Assembly: GCA_963576735.1 (NCBI GenBank)
Contig: OY755175.1
Span: 10,184,401 to 10,248,400, forward strand
From: Bedellia somnulentella
Lineage: Eukaryota; Arthropoda; Insecta; Lepidoptera; Bedelliidae
Length of the DNA: 64,000 nucleotides
Reading direction: 5' to 3'
Shown: positions 23,976-34,442 of the stretch, piece by piece
Numbering within the stretch: the stretch's first letter is position 1
How the letters are laid out: each line of letters begins with the position of its first letter
Translations under genes and position numbers: made by a program
Notes under the pieces: generated by a model
Database searches by the model: none
What the model was told of the DNA's origin: nothing
The model's input: the letters and a program-made list of their open reading frames with translations, nothing else

Positions 23976-24230
23976 AATCTTTTTGTTCATGAAAACCTCA
24001 TGTGGGGATTATTACTAATAAATAAAGAATAAATAAAGGAAAGAAAAATTTCGACACAGGCGAGAATCGAACCCGCGACCTCGGGTATACGCCCCCGTCG
24101 CTCTGCCAATTGAGCTACCGTGTCAATGGCTGCCAGCGCGAAATTCTTCTATCCTTTATTTCTTTTACATGTTTAAGTCGTGTTTGCGTTTCCTACCTCC
24201 GATTTTTTTACTAATTCGGAAGGCCACCTG
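23976..24230 (-). mobile_element. T element copy B
   Basis: Minus strand. A tail at the left (TTTTTGTTCATGAAAACCTC, ATGTGGGGATTATTAC, then the TAAATAAAG block) leads into a tRNA-like core at 24053-24124 (box B as GGTTCGATTCTCG, one change). A 5' leader follows, with TGGCTGCCAGCGCGAAATTC, TTTACATGTTTAAG and GTTTGCGTTTCCTACCTCCG. The leader shows that T is longer than a bare tRNA SINE. The left edge abuts the 17-bp direct repeat at 23959-23975. Confidence 0.75.
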
Positions 24231-24283
24231 TCTACCTTTTCAGATATAATGCAAATGTTGAAAACGCCTAACTATCACATAAT

Positions 24284-24480
24284 TTAAATCTTTTTGTTCA
24301 TGAAAACCTCATGTGGGGATTATTACTAATAAATAAAGAATAAATAAAGGAAAGAAAAATTTCGACACAGGCGGGAATCGAACCCGCGACATCGGGTATA
24401 CGCCCCCGTCGCTCTGCCAATTGAGCTACAGTGTCAATGGCTGCCAGCGCGAAAGTCTTCTATCCTTTATTTCTTTTACA
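24284..24480 (-). mobile_element. T element copy C
   Basis: Minus strand, same tail and tRNA-like core as copy B (core 24364-24435; acceptor mismatch CTACAGTGTC where B has CTACCGTGTC). The leader is shorter: similarity ends at CTTTTACA (about 24480). Confidence 0.75.
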
Positions 24481-24621
24481 CATTTGTTAAATTTATTTAT
24501 TATTTTCGGTATATTTTGGGCTTTTTTATTGGTAATTTATTAAAACGCTGGTTTATTAGAAAAATAGTCGGACAGATGTAGTTGGAGATTCATTTATTTT
24601 TCGGAACCATTATTATTTCCC

Positions 24622-24818
24622 GTAAAAAATTCGGAGGTAGGAAACGCAAACACTACTTAAACGTGTAAAAGAAATAAGGGATAGAAGAATTTCGCGCTGG
24701 CAGCCATTGACACGGTAGTTCAATTGGCAGAGCGACGGGGGCGTATCCCCGAGGTCGCGGGTTCGATTCCCGCCTGTTTCGAAATTTTTCTTTCCTTTAT
24801 TTATTCTTTATTTATTAG
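24622..24818 (+). mobile_element. T element copy D
   Basis: Plus strand, facing copies B and C. Leader from TTCGGAGGTAGGAAACGC through CGCGCTGGCAGCCATTGACA, tRNA-like core 24709-24780 with box A-like TAGTTCAATTGGCAGAGCG and box B GGTTCGATTCC (24760-24770), then the tail CTTTCCTTTATTTATTC. The tail stops at TTATTAG, directly against the second copy of the 17-bp direct repeat (24819-24835). The acceptor 3' strand has one change (CTGTTTC). Confidence 0.75.
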
Positions 24819-24835
24819 TCATCTCACTTCATTTA
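24819..24835 (+). repeat. 17-bp direct repeat, right of T cluster
   Basis: Second perfect copy of the sequence at 23959-23975. Confidence 0.85.
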
Positions 24836-25829
24836 TACTTATCATATTACCATATATTTTCAACACATTGCTTACTGTATATTAGTTAATCTGAGTTGAT
24901 TTCAGTGTGAGCCACCGATCTTTTACCTCACCACCTTGTTCTCTTTTTTGTGCCAAACGTTAAGACGAAATTTTACAGATTTAAATTAATACAATTAATT
25001 CAGTAAATCATTCATTCCAGAATCTTCTTACTAAATTAATTTATGAACAAGTCCAAGTTTGACATCACAACTTAATACTAGAAAGTCAGCATACATCACA
25101 CAAATCAACAAAACGGACGACTCACTCGGCTGTCAAATAACTCATCAGAATGTCAGTTAACTCAATTACTCCGAGATCAACACTTACCTACAACTTGTAT
25201 TATAAACGCATCAAACTAAAAACAATCCTAATATTCTAGATATAAGTATCACAATCCAATAGAAACAAAATTAGAAGTAATTCTCCTTCATAAATCATTT
25301 AATAACACAAAATGTACCGCCACACACTGAGCTTTTCCTTCCGTTATGTTAGTCTTTCTATTTTATCAGTATTGACCAGAAACAGTAACAATGCTTCTAA
25401 ATATACGATTCATTTTACGAAATCCTCATGAAAAATTATAAGTCATTTTCTCAGTCAGGCAAAAATATTTCAAAATTAAAATTGTTTGACGTGAAATTGA
25501 GAGTGTTTAAAAATGAATCTAAACATAATGGGGTTAAGACTTATTTCATGTCGACATAATTTAAGGATGTTCGCTTTATCCTGAGTTGGAGCGGATGGAA
25601 GAACCGCTCGTCAGCTCAACCCTTGACATGACATCTCTGATAAGTTGGTAGGATTGAGCTCCGAAATGATTAACAACATGTGTTATTGTTAGATTTGTCT
25701 CGCACGTTCACTGTCGTCAATTTTGACATGTTTATAGGAAACGTCTTAACTTTAAATTATACATTGAGCTGTGTTTAAATGCATTAATAAACAGTTTAGT
25801 AATATTTATACAATAATGAATGAAATTAA
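24836..25829. other. AT-rich DNA, nothing recognised
   Basis: No gene or known repeat is seen. Confidence 0.5.
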
Positions 25830-25938
25830 TGAAAATGAATAATAAAAGGACATGTATAAAAAGATATTTGGATGTAAATGAAGGTTGAAGGGTTTGCCAG
25901 GAAAATACAAAATGGCGAATGTCTCTGCCTAATCTAAC
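25830..25938 (+). mobile_element. L LINE tail relic (L6)
   Basis: Plus strand. AATGAATAATAAAAGGACATG, AAAAGATATTTGGATGTAAA and AAAATGGCGAATGTCTCTGC correspond to KNKRACMKRFMDVNEA and TKWRSIVSA of better copies, with deletions. Confidence 0.65.
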
Positions 25939-26335
25939 CTACAATAGGCCTAAGTGACTCTTCACTACATCATCTGCTGGTGATAGTCGCACCGAAATAG
26001 GTTCAGCCGTTTCAGAGTTTAGCTGAAACAAAACGATTTGAGTTCTCCAGCTATAGTCCTAGAAACGGCAGCCAGGAAATAATCTAGTGAATCATCTATT
26101 CCATTATCATTCATACTAAAAATTTGTCAAAAATTTATTTGAATGTTGAAAGATTTTTGGCAAGAGCATTACTCAACAACTTCCTGGCAAGCCCCAGATT
26201 TACTGACTATCAGGGAAAGGGGAGAAAATATTGATAATATTACAATTAATTGAAATCAAAGCAAACTATGTATACTTTTAATGCTCTTTTCATGCTAATT
26301 TGTATTTCATCGTGAGAGTCAATAAGTAGCTTTAT

Positions 26336-26538
26336 GCTAAAGAGCTTATTCCATTATACTTTGTCGTTTCTGAATTCAGACGTCCTTCGAAATTACTGCC
26401 GCAGACGCTTGTTATTCCACTACACAATTTGTCTACTTTTCAGAAGCCTAGCGTTCTGAACGTTATTCCACTAGTCTGAATTCAGATTCTCTGGCTTTCA
26501 GACGTCTTCATTCAGACAAATGGAATAAGCTCTTAAGC
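26336..26538. mobile_element. MITE-like element with terminal inverted repeats
   Basis: Terminal inverted repeats of 20 bp with one mismatch: GCTAAAGAGCTTATTCCATT at 26336-26355 against the complement of 26519-26538. The interior repeats a TTATTCCACT word three times (26346, 26412, 26463) and contains small palindromes TCTGAATTCAGA. There is no coding capacity. Length (203 bp) and structure suit a non-autonomous DNA transposon; the superfamily is unknown. Confidence 0.55.
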
Positions 26539-26629
26539 AATCAAATCATGTTATTTTATATCGACGTCTGTTGACTTTCCTCAAAATAAGTAAATAAATA
26601 ACAATGATGTGATAAGGACTCAGGTACCT

Positions 26630-26860
26630 GCTGTGTGTCTTGGCTAAGAATAGAACTAGCCCATTTCTTTCCGACTGTATCTTTCCAACGAGGCTTTTAC
26701 AGTGATTTTCGGTGACGAAGTGGCTTGAGACCTGATCATCGACAATCTTTATTTTGTTAAGTTCATAGGAATATCTTATCTTCATCAATCAACATCCAAA
26801 ACTAGCTAAAAAAACTAATTCTTGTGCTCTGGCTACCCCGTTTTGGGACATTATGACATT
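26630..26860 (+). mobile_element. S element relic, copy S9
   Basis: Plus strand, diverged but colinear: GCTGTGTGTCTTGGCTAAG, GTGGCTTGAGACCTGATCAT, CTCTGGCTACCCCGTTTTGG. The TATG tail is lost. Confidence 0.7.
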
Positions 26861-27109
26861 AATATCTAATGGATAAAGTCTATTACAGATAACTTGCTTA
26901 AAATACTCTAAAATAATCTTAACTTTTCCTTTTCACAATAAAAAACACGAGTGTCAAAATGTATATTTAAATAATGTGACTAACGAGCCATTTATTTTAA
27001 TAGCTCTAAATGCCTTCCTGAAATTCTGCATTTGTTTTAGTCTAGACATTAATTCAGTAATATATTTATAGCACATACATTCATTATATATTATGATTAT
27101 TATATTAAA

Positions 27110-27322
27110 TGCTGTGTAGTGTCGGCTTAGAATAGCACTACCCCATTTCTTCCGGTGGGTGTACGTAAGAGGCGACTAACGGTATTGGGGCTTTTAAGAA
27201 CCTTTATTTTTACTACTTTTCCGCACTCATATTACCAAAAGTGGCTGAGGAATTTTTAATTCCTTAGCTCTGGCTACCCCTTCTACGGATTTACAGCCTT
27301 GAGTATATGTATGTATGTATGT
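27110..27322 (+). mobile_element. S element with 38-bp internal deletion (S10)
   Basis: Plus strand with intact head and tail. The block from GGGATTTTTGGGC to CATCACCAAC is missing, so TTTTAAG joins AACCTTTATTT directly (38 bp shorter than the consensus). An 11-bp target duplication ATTATATTAAA (27099-27109 and 27323-27333) confirms that the ends are original. Confidence 0.9.
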
Positions 27323-27333
27323 ATTATATTAAA

Positions 27334-29689
27334 CCACATGTCAACCCCAATGTCGCAACCGAGCAAATAATCAGCGCGAAGATATCTTACCTAAATTTCA
27401 TCAAGAATTGCGATTTTAACCCAGTAAAATGGGTTAACAGCTCATTCAAATCAAATAAAACTATCAACTCAAAAAGTTTGATATACTACATAACTTTATT
27501 TATACGTTTCCTCTCCTGGTTTCATTTGTCAAATATAATTGGCAAACGTTAACCTTTCAATAAACGCTGACCAAATTATCAGCTTTTAAAATGGTGAACC
27601 GGAAAACGTTCGCTATGAATGCCATAAAAATAAAATATTAATAAATGAGGAGTGAGAGGTTAACAGACCATTAGGCTCGTGTTCATTAACAGCGGGAGCA
27701 GTCAGCTCTCATCACACGTCACTGCGTCGTTTCCCCGCAGCCGTCGGTCGTCGTCGTTCCTACCTAATATCATAATATCGGACGAACTCTCGACGTTTCG
27801 GACGAGCCACCCGTTGACTGATATACCGATACGACTCACTTCATTGACACTTTCATTACAATCAGTTTTCACCAGCGAGCACGTGTTAAAATCAATGCCA
27901 TCGACCATGAATTATTGAGTTTTTATGTCAGCTCATAATGAATAAATCCACTGAACCAAAAGATTTAGTATTAGATTTTAATAGAGCCTCGATAATGATA
28001 ACTAACGCTTGACTGAAGATAAATTAAAAACTTTAGCAAAAACAATTTCGTCATTACCCAAGTGATTTACTTCCCAGTCGGTAGATAAGTTGTCATGAAA
28101 AACTTGTATAAAACAATAATTAAACGCGGCAAAACTATCGTTTCGGTACAGCTGCATCCGCAAACAATAGAGGAGCATTTGATTTTGAAAAACTTACCGT
28201 CACGTTGCTTATAAAAACACATTGTTGAAGATGAGCGGGAAAGCGGTTACAGTCGATTGTTCCAATTACGAAAGCTGATGTTGCCCTCCTTATTAAAATC
28301 TTTCCGGCAAGAAGAGACGGAAACAAACGGGTCCTTGAATGTTTTATCAGTTTTCCAATAATTATTCTGTACAAAAACACCGGAAATGGAACGCTTTAAT
28401 CGATTTTGTGCCGCGCCTCGTTGTGACGTGGCGTTTCATTAACAGAAATTATATGGCGAGACGAATCAGGTGAACTCTGTTTCGTGCATTGTTGACGAGG
28501 CCTTCGCCAGCCGGGAAAAATAAAAACTAATACAACTATTGTTTTACTCTTGTCATTATTTGAGGTGCTGATGAGGAAGTTCATTCAATTTCAAGGTGAA
28601 CAATAACCATTTATTTACCACTGTTTTTACCATAACTGATCAGCCTAGGTTTCTTCATGGGTTGCTTCTCGATTGATCAACAGTTTGTTTTAATTGATTG
28701 ACCGTGAACCCATGTCCAATTTTTTGTACAAGTTAAAATTAGGGTTGGAAAGTATGAAGTATGGTCGGTGTTACCATTAAATATTAATAAGTAAACGAAA
28801 AGATGGGGCCACTCTGCAAAATTTATCTCACATCTCGACGAATGACAAGAAAACTGTTCCGGTTTGCGGCGGCCTGAGTGTAGCATTAAAAATGCAAGTG
28901 TTCTTACCCACTTGTGTGAGGGATCGCCGCATATTCCACTTTGGACAGCATTTATATTTTCCTCTGGTTTGAGTGATACACGATACACGTACGAATCAAA
29001 CGGAATATTTATGAAGCATATTTCCAACATTTGGCGATGCTTTTGGAATTTATTGGAAACGATGTCCACTTAATAATAAAAGGATAAAAATTTGGGCTAT
29101 TTTAAGGTGAAGTTTGTGTGTTTATGGTTTTGGATATAGGTTTGATAATGAGAAATATACCTATACATATAATGTTTATATATTTCCAGAAAACACAGAT
29201 ATTCATTATAATTTAAGGATATTGATATCACTGGAATAGAACAAAGGTATTGTCGAAAACTAAACATGATACTAACGTTCGAATGTTGCGTACATTCGAA
29301 CGTGTGTGTTAAGTTTAGTTTGAATGTACTTATTCTCAAAATAACATGATTGTCAGAAATCATGATGATTTTTTTGTTCAGAGGGCACCTTAAGCCGTCG
29401 ACGCAACGTTGCGACAAATGTGGGCTGTGAGGCTTATCGTGATCTGATGCCCTGTATCCTTCAATATTTTTTCCGGTACCCATCATACAATTAATTGTTT
29501 TATTAAATACAAACACATAAAACGTATCTTGTTAAATACATGAGTCATTTTTAAAAGTTGAGTGAGACTCCGGCCAAATCGCCCCACCATCACTTTAAAA
29601 GTCCCAGAACCCTTACCTGCGGGAAGCAATGAAACATAAAATGACATGAAAATATAATATACTAAATAATGATTATATAAGTGTCTCAC
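27334..29689. other. Repeat-poor unique DNA, no gene recognised
   Basis: About 27660-27920 and 28110-28580 are GC-richer (GCAGCCGTCGGTCGTCGTCG near 27736). The two longest open frames of the window lie at 28677-29069 and 29097-29516 (minus, same frame, separated by stops). They have no recognisable domains and begin at arbitrary positions, so I treat them as chance. A ~27-bp fragment near 29376 (GAGGGCACCTTAAGCCGTCG) resembles the M SINE body. Confidence 0.45.
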
Positions 29690-29800
29690 CATTAGGTGAA
29701 AGTCAATGAAGGCCAGTGTATGATGGTAGCGTAGGACCAGTCGCTGAGAAATTTTTTCGTAGACGTCTATATCCAGCAGTGGGTATCTGTTGACTGAGAA
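29690..29800 (+). mobile_element. RTE-like LINE C-terminus relic
   Basis: The plus strand around 29738 reads DQSLRNFFVDVYIQQWVSVD and then a stop. This is a degraded version of the RTE end (…R…W.SLEEAYVQQW.). The nucleotide hallmark TATATCCAGCAGTGGG is typical of RTE 3' ends. Only about 100 bp survive and there is no clear tail. Confidence 0.6.
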
Positions 29801-30438
29801 AAAATTAATATAAATAAAGTATTTACTTTTACCATTATTATGCTTAAGTGTATATAAAATGAGATGACCCCATCAGTTTTCAAAGTCATATGTTTACTCA
29901 TTTAGCAAACTATCGAAAGTATATCTATTTCAGCTAAATAAATTTTAATTACTTAATTCAAATAGTTATTAAATAAACTGTTACCCGACCTTATAGTAAG
30001 AACAATAGTATCACGCTTAACCTGATATTTCCTTTCATATTGTTTGCTGTCAACATAAGTACTTTCACCAACAAATTAGATATATATTGTTTAATGAAAT
30101 TCTAAGTTTTTTGGTACGCGCATTTTTTAATAACATAATTACATCTTCTTAATTATTAAAGTATATGACAAGTAGTTTTATGCCCTAACTTCTTCAAATA
30201 ACTATTTCGTTACAGTTAAAAAGCCTAAATACAGAGGTTCAAGTTATGTAAAATTTTATAAAAAAAAAATGCAAGATATGTAGTTACTTACACAACTCTA
30301 CGATTCTTATGATGTTTAGCTATTCAGTATTTATGACCATCACCAGGCATTATACGTCAACTGCTGAACACAGTTCTGCCACTCCCCGACATTACGAAAC
30401 AATATTAATTCCAATTTTATGTCTTAAACAAATATTAA
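29801..30438. other. AT-rich DNA, nothing recognised
   Basis: No gene or repeat family is identified. Confidence 0.5.
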
Positions 30439-30528
30439 ATTTTCCAAAAGTGGCTGAAGAATTTCTCGTTTGGAAGCTCTGGCTAACAGTTCTAGGAATT
30501 TAAAGCCTGAGAATGTATAAGTGTGCAT
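30439..30528 (+). mobile_element. S element 3' relic, copy S11
   Basis: Plus strand. TTTTCCAAAAGTGGCTGAAG, GGAAGCTCTGGCTAACAGTT, TTTAAAGCCTGAGAATGTAT: the last third of S only. Confidence 0.65.
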
Positions 30529-30870
30529 GTTAATTTGATATTTATGAACTATAATTTTCGCTACCCACTTTTCCCCGCGAGTGTCCGTGGTCACAAGACA
30601 TCGTCACCACATCCGTCGGTCGTTGTCTTTGCTCCACTCCTGCGCACTGCCCTGCCAAAATGCACCTTAATCACTTGTCATAAAGTCACTATACCTGTGT
30701 TCACATTGTCTTTGGCTACTATTCACTAGGGGCATTACTGTGGTATAGGTCAAGTGGTAGTAGTAAAATCAATGAATTTTACATAGATTTTAATTCGGTT
30801 AAGTATGAGTTTGATAGGTGGTGTTGTTAGCATTTTTCTTTATTTTTCTATATATGTTTTATACACATAT
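30529..30870. other. Short unique segment
   Basis: 30560-30700 is GC-richer (CCCCGCGAGTGTCCGTGG) but neither a recognised gene nor a repeat of this window. Confidence 0.4.
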
Positions 30871-30994
30871 TAACATATACTCACGGCTTTGAAAGTTTTG
30901 GAAGTTGATTGGGAAGATGATGAAAGTAAACTATCGTTGGTGATCTGTCTCCGGGCACATCGCCCAACAGCCCCTGAATGCTCTATACACAGCT
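30871..30994 (-). mobile_element. S element relic, copy S12
   Basis: Minus strand. AACATATACTCACGGCTTTG, GTTTTGGAAGTTGATTGGGA, TTGGTGATCTGTCTCCGGGC, ACATCGCCCAACAGCCCC. Part of the tail block is deleted, and the head is lost. Confidence 0.65.
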
Positions 30995-31030
30995 CCAAAA
31001 GTAGTAAGTAAATAAGCGTTAAAACTTTTT

Positions 31031-31149
31031 CTGGGCTTTTTAAGGGATTTTGTGCGATGCGGTTAGAGACCTATCACCAACAACCTTTATTTTACCATCT
31101 TTTCGCCACACAACTTCCAAAAGTGGCTGAGGAATTTTTAATTCCTTAT
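31031..31149 (+). mobile_element. S element 3'-half relic, copy S13
   Basis: Plus strand. GGGCTTTTTAAGGGATTTTG, GATGCGGTTAGAGACCTATC, AAAAGTGGCTGAGGAATTTT, ending at AATTCCTTA. The CTCTGGCT...TATG tail is replaced by a TATGCATATACT palindromic sequence shared with the neighbouring S14. Confidence 0.75.
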
Positions 31150-31178
31150 ATGCATATACTATAAAAAAGTATATGATA

Positions 31179-31393
31179 CATGCATATACTCACACCCATA
31201 AATCCCAAAAAGGGGACAAAGCCACATTTGGAAGATGATAGGGGACAAAATGGTAGAAATAAAGTATCGTTGATGATGGGTCTCCAACCGCATCGCCCAA
31301 AAACCACTTAAAAAGCCCCATTCCCATAGTCACCTCTTACGAAACCCGTGGGGTAGAAAGGGGTAGTGACATTCTAAGCCTTCACTACACGGC
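31179..31393 (-). mobile_element. S element, second subfamily, copy S14
   Basis: Minus strand, tail-to-tail with S13. ATGCATATACTCACACCCAT, TGGGTCTCCAACCGCATCGC, CGAAACCCGTGGGGTAGAAA, TAGTGACATTCTAAGCCTTC, ACTACACGGC. The GTGACATTC and GGGTAGAAAGGGG words place it with the 3.45-kb copy. The section between tail and middle carries a deletion. Confidence 0.8.
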
Positions 31394-31687
31394 AGGGTTT
31401 ATTCAAATACTTAATTTTAGCTAGTTCAGGTAATCTGATTGTATATGTCTTAATCACTTTATAAAAATATGGGATTTAATCGTATCTTCTTCGGAAAATT
31501 TATACTAGTTATAAATTTTTTAAATGCAAATACCACGTCATAATATAATAAGCTGTATTTTGTTAACACATAAACGTTAAAATTTCGTTACACGCTGTGT
31601 CCTCCAGTAGCGAAAGCAGTGAAACTATACTCTTATGTTCATAAATAAAAATATTAGTAGATTATACCAACATTTTGTTGGTCACCT

Positions 31688-31900
31688 ACATACATACATT
31701 TACTCACGACTAGGCCATACAAAAGGGATAACCAGAGCCTAATAATTAGAAATACCTTTTTTGGAATTTACAAGGGAAAAGATAGTAGAACAAATAATGG
31801 TTGGTTTCAGCATTCAAAAGTCCTAAACCCTCTCACTCACCTCTTACAACATCTACGGAAGGAAACGGGTTAGTGCTATTGCTAAGCCAACAATACAGGC
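31688..31900 (-). mobile_element. S element relic, copy S15
   Basis: Minus strand. CATACATACATTTACTCACG, AAAGGGATAACCAGAGCCTA, ATTAGAAATACC, GGAAACGGGTTAGTGCTATT, GCTAAGCC. The mid block (GATGCGGTTGGAGAC) has been lost. Confidence 0.7.
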
Positions 31901-32659
31901 TTATTGGTCAAGTAGGTTTTCTTAGAAGCATAATATGTTCGCAAGGATTATAAGAAATTTTAATTTCGATTTCTGGCTGTTATTTAACAAACCGGTCCTT
32001 TCATTATGATAATCCACAGCTCTAACTTAGTAACTGAATCAAATTCTATACATAATAAATAAATAAATGTACGGACATATCACCTATTCACTCGGCCACA
32101 GACGTCGTCAAACATGCATTAATAAACATCGTAACTTAAAATAATACTTTTAATATCTGTCAATGGCAATAGTTTTGTTTAGGGAAGCGCATGTCAATCT
32201 GTGCTCCAGGTATTGACAGATCGATAGGGGATGCGCGAGCACATGGCGGCTGTCAACTTCCGTTTCATAAAATTTAATGGCGTGGTTGACCCAGCTTTGT
32301 TTGTGTTACGCGCGAACACAAATGGACCATACATACTTCTTGAAAACCATTAATTGCTCCCATTTGTTGATCTTGAACCCTTTCGACCGGAATGATGAAC
32401 ATAAGTATCTAATTCTTTGAATATGTGTATTGTAAAAACCACCACTTTATAATTGAAGAATACGGAATTCAACATTAAAGCTTATTTAGTTTTAAAAAAG
32501 TACGCAAATACATGCAACTACAATTTCAAAGGTATTTGTAAAATTATTCATACTTATCCCACATCCATCAAATTATTGAAATTACTTTGTCTGTTTGTAA
32601 TTTGAAAATAGCATTTTTAACTGAATGCATATTGCTGTAAACATGGTGCGTAATTAGAA
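31901..32659. other. AT-rich DNA, nothing recognised
   Basis: No gene or repeat family is identified. About 32165-32400 is slightly GC-richer. Confidence 0.45.
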
Positions 32660-32749
32660 AATTTGTTTATGAAAACCTCATGTCAAATTACTAATAAATA
32701 AAGGAAAGAAAAATTTCGACCCTAGTGGGGATCGAACCCATGACCTACC
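32660..32749 (-). mobile_element. T element fragment, copy E
   Basis: Minus strand. Tail (TTATGAAAACCTCATGTCAA, ATTACTAATAAATAAAGG) joined to a T arm whose box B reads GGTTCGATCCCC, then broken. The TAAATAAAG block is one unit shorter than in copies A-D, and the D and anticodon arms are gone. Confidence 0.7.
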
Positions 32750-32869
32750 TTAGTTAATACAGCTTTTTATCGATGTATTGATTGTTAATTCCGGCTAACC
32801 TCTGAAACCGCTGAACTGATTTTGACGGGATTGTCACTGGCAGATAGCTGGTGTAGTAAGGAGTTTTGC

Positions 32870-32887
32870 TTTGCTGTGTAGTGTCGG
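32870..32887 (+). repeat. Isolated first 15 bp of an S element (left copy)
   Basis: TTTGCTGTGTAGTGTCGG, 18 bp, repeated perfectly at 33087-33104 where it runs into a full S element. Here it breaks off into TAAACGG and the U copy. Confidence 0.85.
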
Positions 32888-32894
32888 TAAACGG

Positions 32895-33089
32895 TTTGGA
32901 TAAACTTTACATGCAGTATATTTAATTCTCAAATTAAATCCATGTTATCTGAGCATATCACTTGCCGAATTAAATATAAAATCATTAACACAAAATTTGA
33001 AACATGTGTACATTAAGAACTACCGATTACGACTACCCTGAAATTATATTACGTCTTCAACATTTTATTATAAAGGTAAAAATATGTTT
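32895..33089 (-). repeat. U segment, inverted copy of 739-933
   Basis: 195 bp, identical in length to 739-933, inverted, with four mismatches. It lies between the isolated S start (32870-32887) and S16. Confidence 0.85.
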
Positions 33090-33342
33090 GCTGTGTAGTG
33101 TCGGCTTAGAATAGCACTACCCCATTTCTTCCGGTGGGTGTACGTAACAGGAAACTAATGGTATCGGGGCTTTTAAGGGATTTTTGGGTGATGCGGTTGG
33201 AGACCCATCACCAACAACCTTTATTTCACCATCTTTTCCCCACGCAACTTCCAAAGGTGGCTGAGGAATGTCTCATTCCCTAGCTCTGGCTACCCCTTCA
33301 AGGGATTTATAGCCGTGAGTATATGTATGTATGTATGTATGT
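33090..33342 (+). mobile_element. S element, full length, copy S16
   Basis: Complete plus-strand copy ending in AGCCGTGAGTATATGTATG and further TATG units. Diagnostic changes (TGGCTGAGGAATGTCTCATT, CCCTTCAAGGGATTTATAGC) are shared with the copy 1.35 kb downstream (34443). Unlike S1 it has no duplicate of the U edge after its tail, so U and S16 were not inserted together as at 0.5-0.9 kb. Confidence 0.9.
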
Positions 33343-33713
33343 TTTTTTTACTCTGAACACCCGTGCGAAGCTACTATTCACATTTAAAAAACGCAGTACT
33401 TTCCGTAGCGTAGCTTCTAATGAACGACTGTTTGAGCTTAGTTGCTCCGATCAATATATGTCAAACTTTTAGTATTTCAGAATGAAAATATACTAATAAC
33501 AAAATGCTCGCTAAACCTAGTCAGCTTGTGACATCTGGCTCTGTCATTACTCATCACAGTTGAGTGAATTGTTGTTATAGGTAGCGATGCTCTATTGATA
33601 TCTGATGTGCACATTTTCTGGATATACCATAATGTTAGCTATATGAAGTCAGCTCCAACATATTCTTCTACGAGTTTTGTTAAAAGTACTAAGGTTATGG
33701 ACCTTTTTAAATA

Positions 33714-33960
33714 CATACATACATACACTCACGGCTGTAAATCCCTAGAAGGGGTAGCCAGAGCTAAGGAACTAGAAATTCCTCAGACACTTTTGGAAAT
33801 GTGAGTGGGGAAAAGATGGTAAAAATAAAGGTTGTTGGTGATGGGTCTCCAACCACTTCGCCCATAAATCCCGTAAAATCCCCAATACCGTTAGTCGCCC
33901 CTTACCCCACACCCACCGGAAGAAATGGGGTAGTGCTATTCTAAGCCGACACTACACAGC
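33714..33960 (-). mobile_element. S element, full length, copy S17
   Basis: Complete minus-strand copy: CATACATACATACACTCACG, GGGGTAGCCAGAGCTAAGG, GGGTCTCCAACCACTTCGCC, AAGCCGACACTACACAGC. A CTTTTTAAATA word occurs on both sides but not adjacent to the right end, so a target duplication is not secure. Confidence 0.9.
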
Positions 33961-34011
33961 AAAAAATGGTTGGGTAAACTTTTTAAATAATGGTTGGGTA
34001 ATGGGCTTTAA

Positions 34012-34137
34012 GTATGTATGAGAAGATTAGTGAAAATAAGGGAAGCAAGAGAGATTTGTAAGGATCGTGCTTAGTGGCGATCGATAGTCTCTGCCTACCC
34101 CAATGGGAATAATGGGCGTGAATAAGTATGTAAGTAA
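34012..34137 (+). mobile_element. L LINE tail copy (L7)
   Basis: Plus strand. TATGAGAAGATTAGTGAAAA, GCAAGAGAGATTTGTAAGG, TGGCGATCGATAGTCTCTGC, CTACCCCAATGGGAATAATG, GGCGTGAATAAGTATGTAAG. It encodes the AREICKD..WRSIVSAYPNG end with changes. Confidence 0.8.
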
Positions 34138-34442
34138 AGAGATTTTAAATTCTTTTTTTTTCTCTATCGTGTATGATTGCATCACTCTTTGTATTTTATC
34201 GGAAGCTCGTGATTCTGTAATGTATTTAATATACGGGGGACTCTTCATATGATTATAAAAACAAATTGTTGCTTGCGCTTGTTATAGTGTAACGCCATAT
34301 ATTATGGGCAGGTTAATGGTTTAGAATGGAATGGAAAATTGGAATTGGATGTTAAATCTGTTAAAAGACGATAGTTTTAATCTTTTTTTTCACTCATTTA
34401 TCTTATGAAGACTTATTTAATTATTATTTTAATATATTTTTT

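Noticed and set aside
28677..29516. Two adjacent minus-strand open frames of 130 and 139 codons in the same phase
   Set aside because: They are the longest frames but within chance expectation for 64 kb. They are separated by stops, the downstream frame begins at a GTG, and neither has a recognisable domain, signal or splice pattern.
33090..33342. S as a typical tRNA-derived SINE with box A and box B
   Set aside because: GGCTTAGAATAG and GGTTGGAGACCC resemble boxes A and B only loosely and lie more than 100 bp apart, too far for a normal type 2 promoter.
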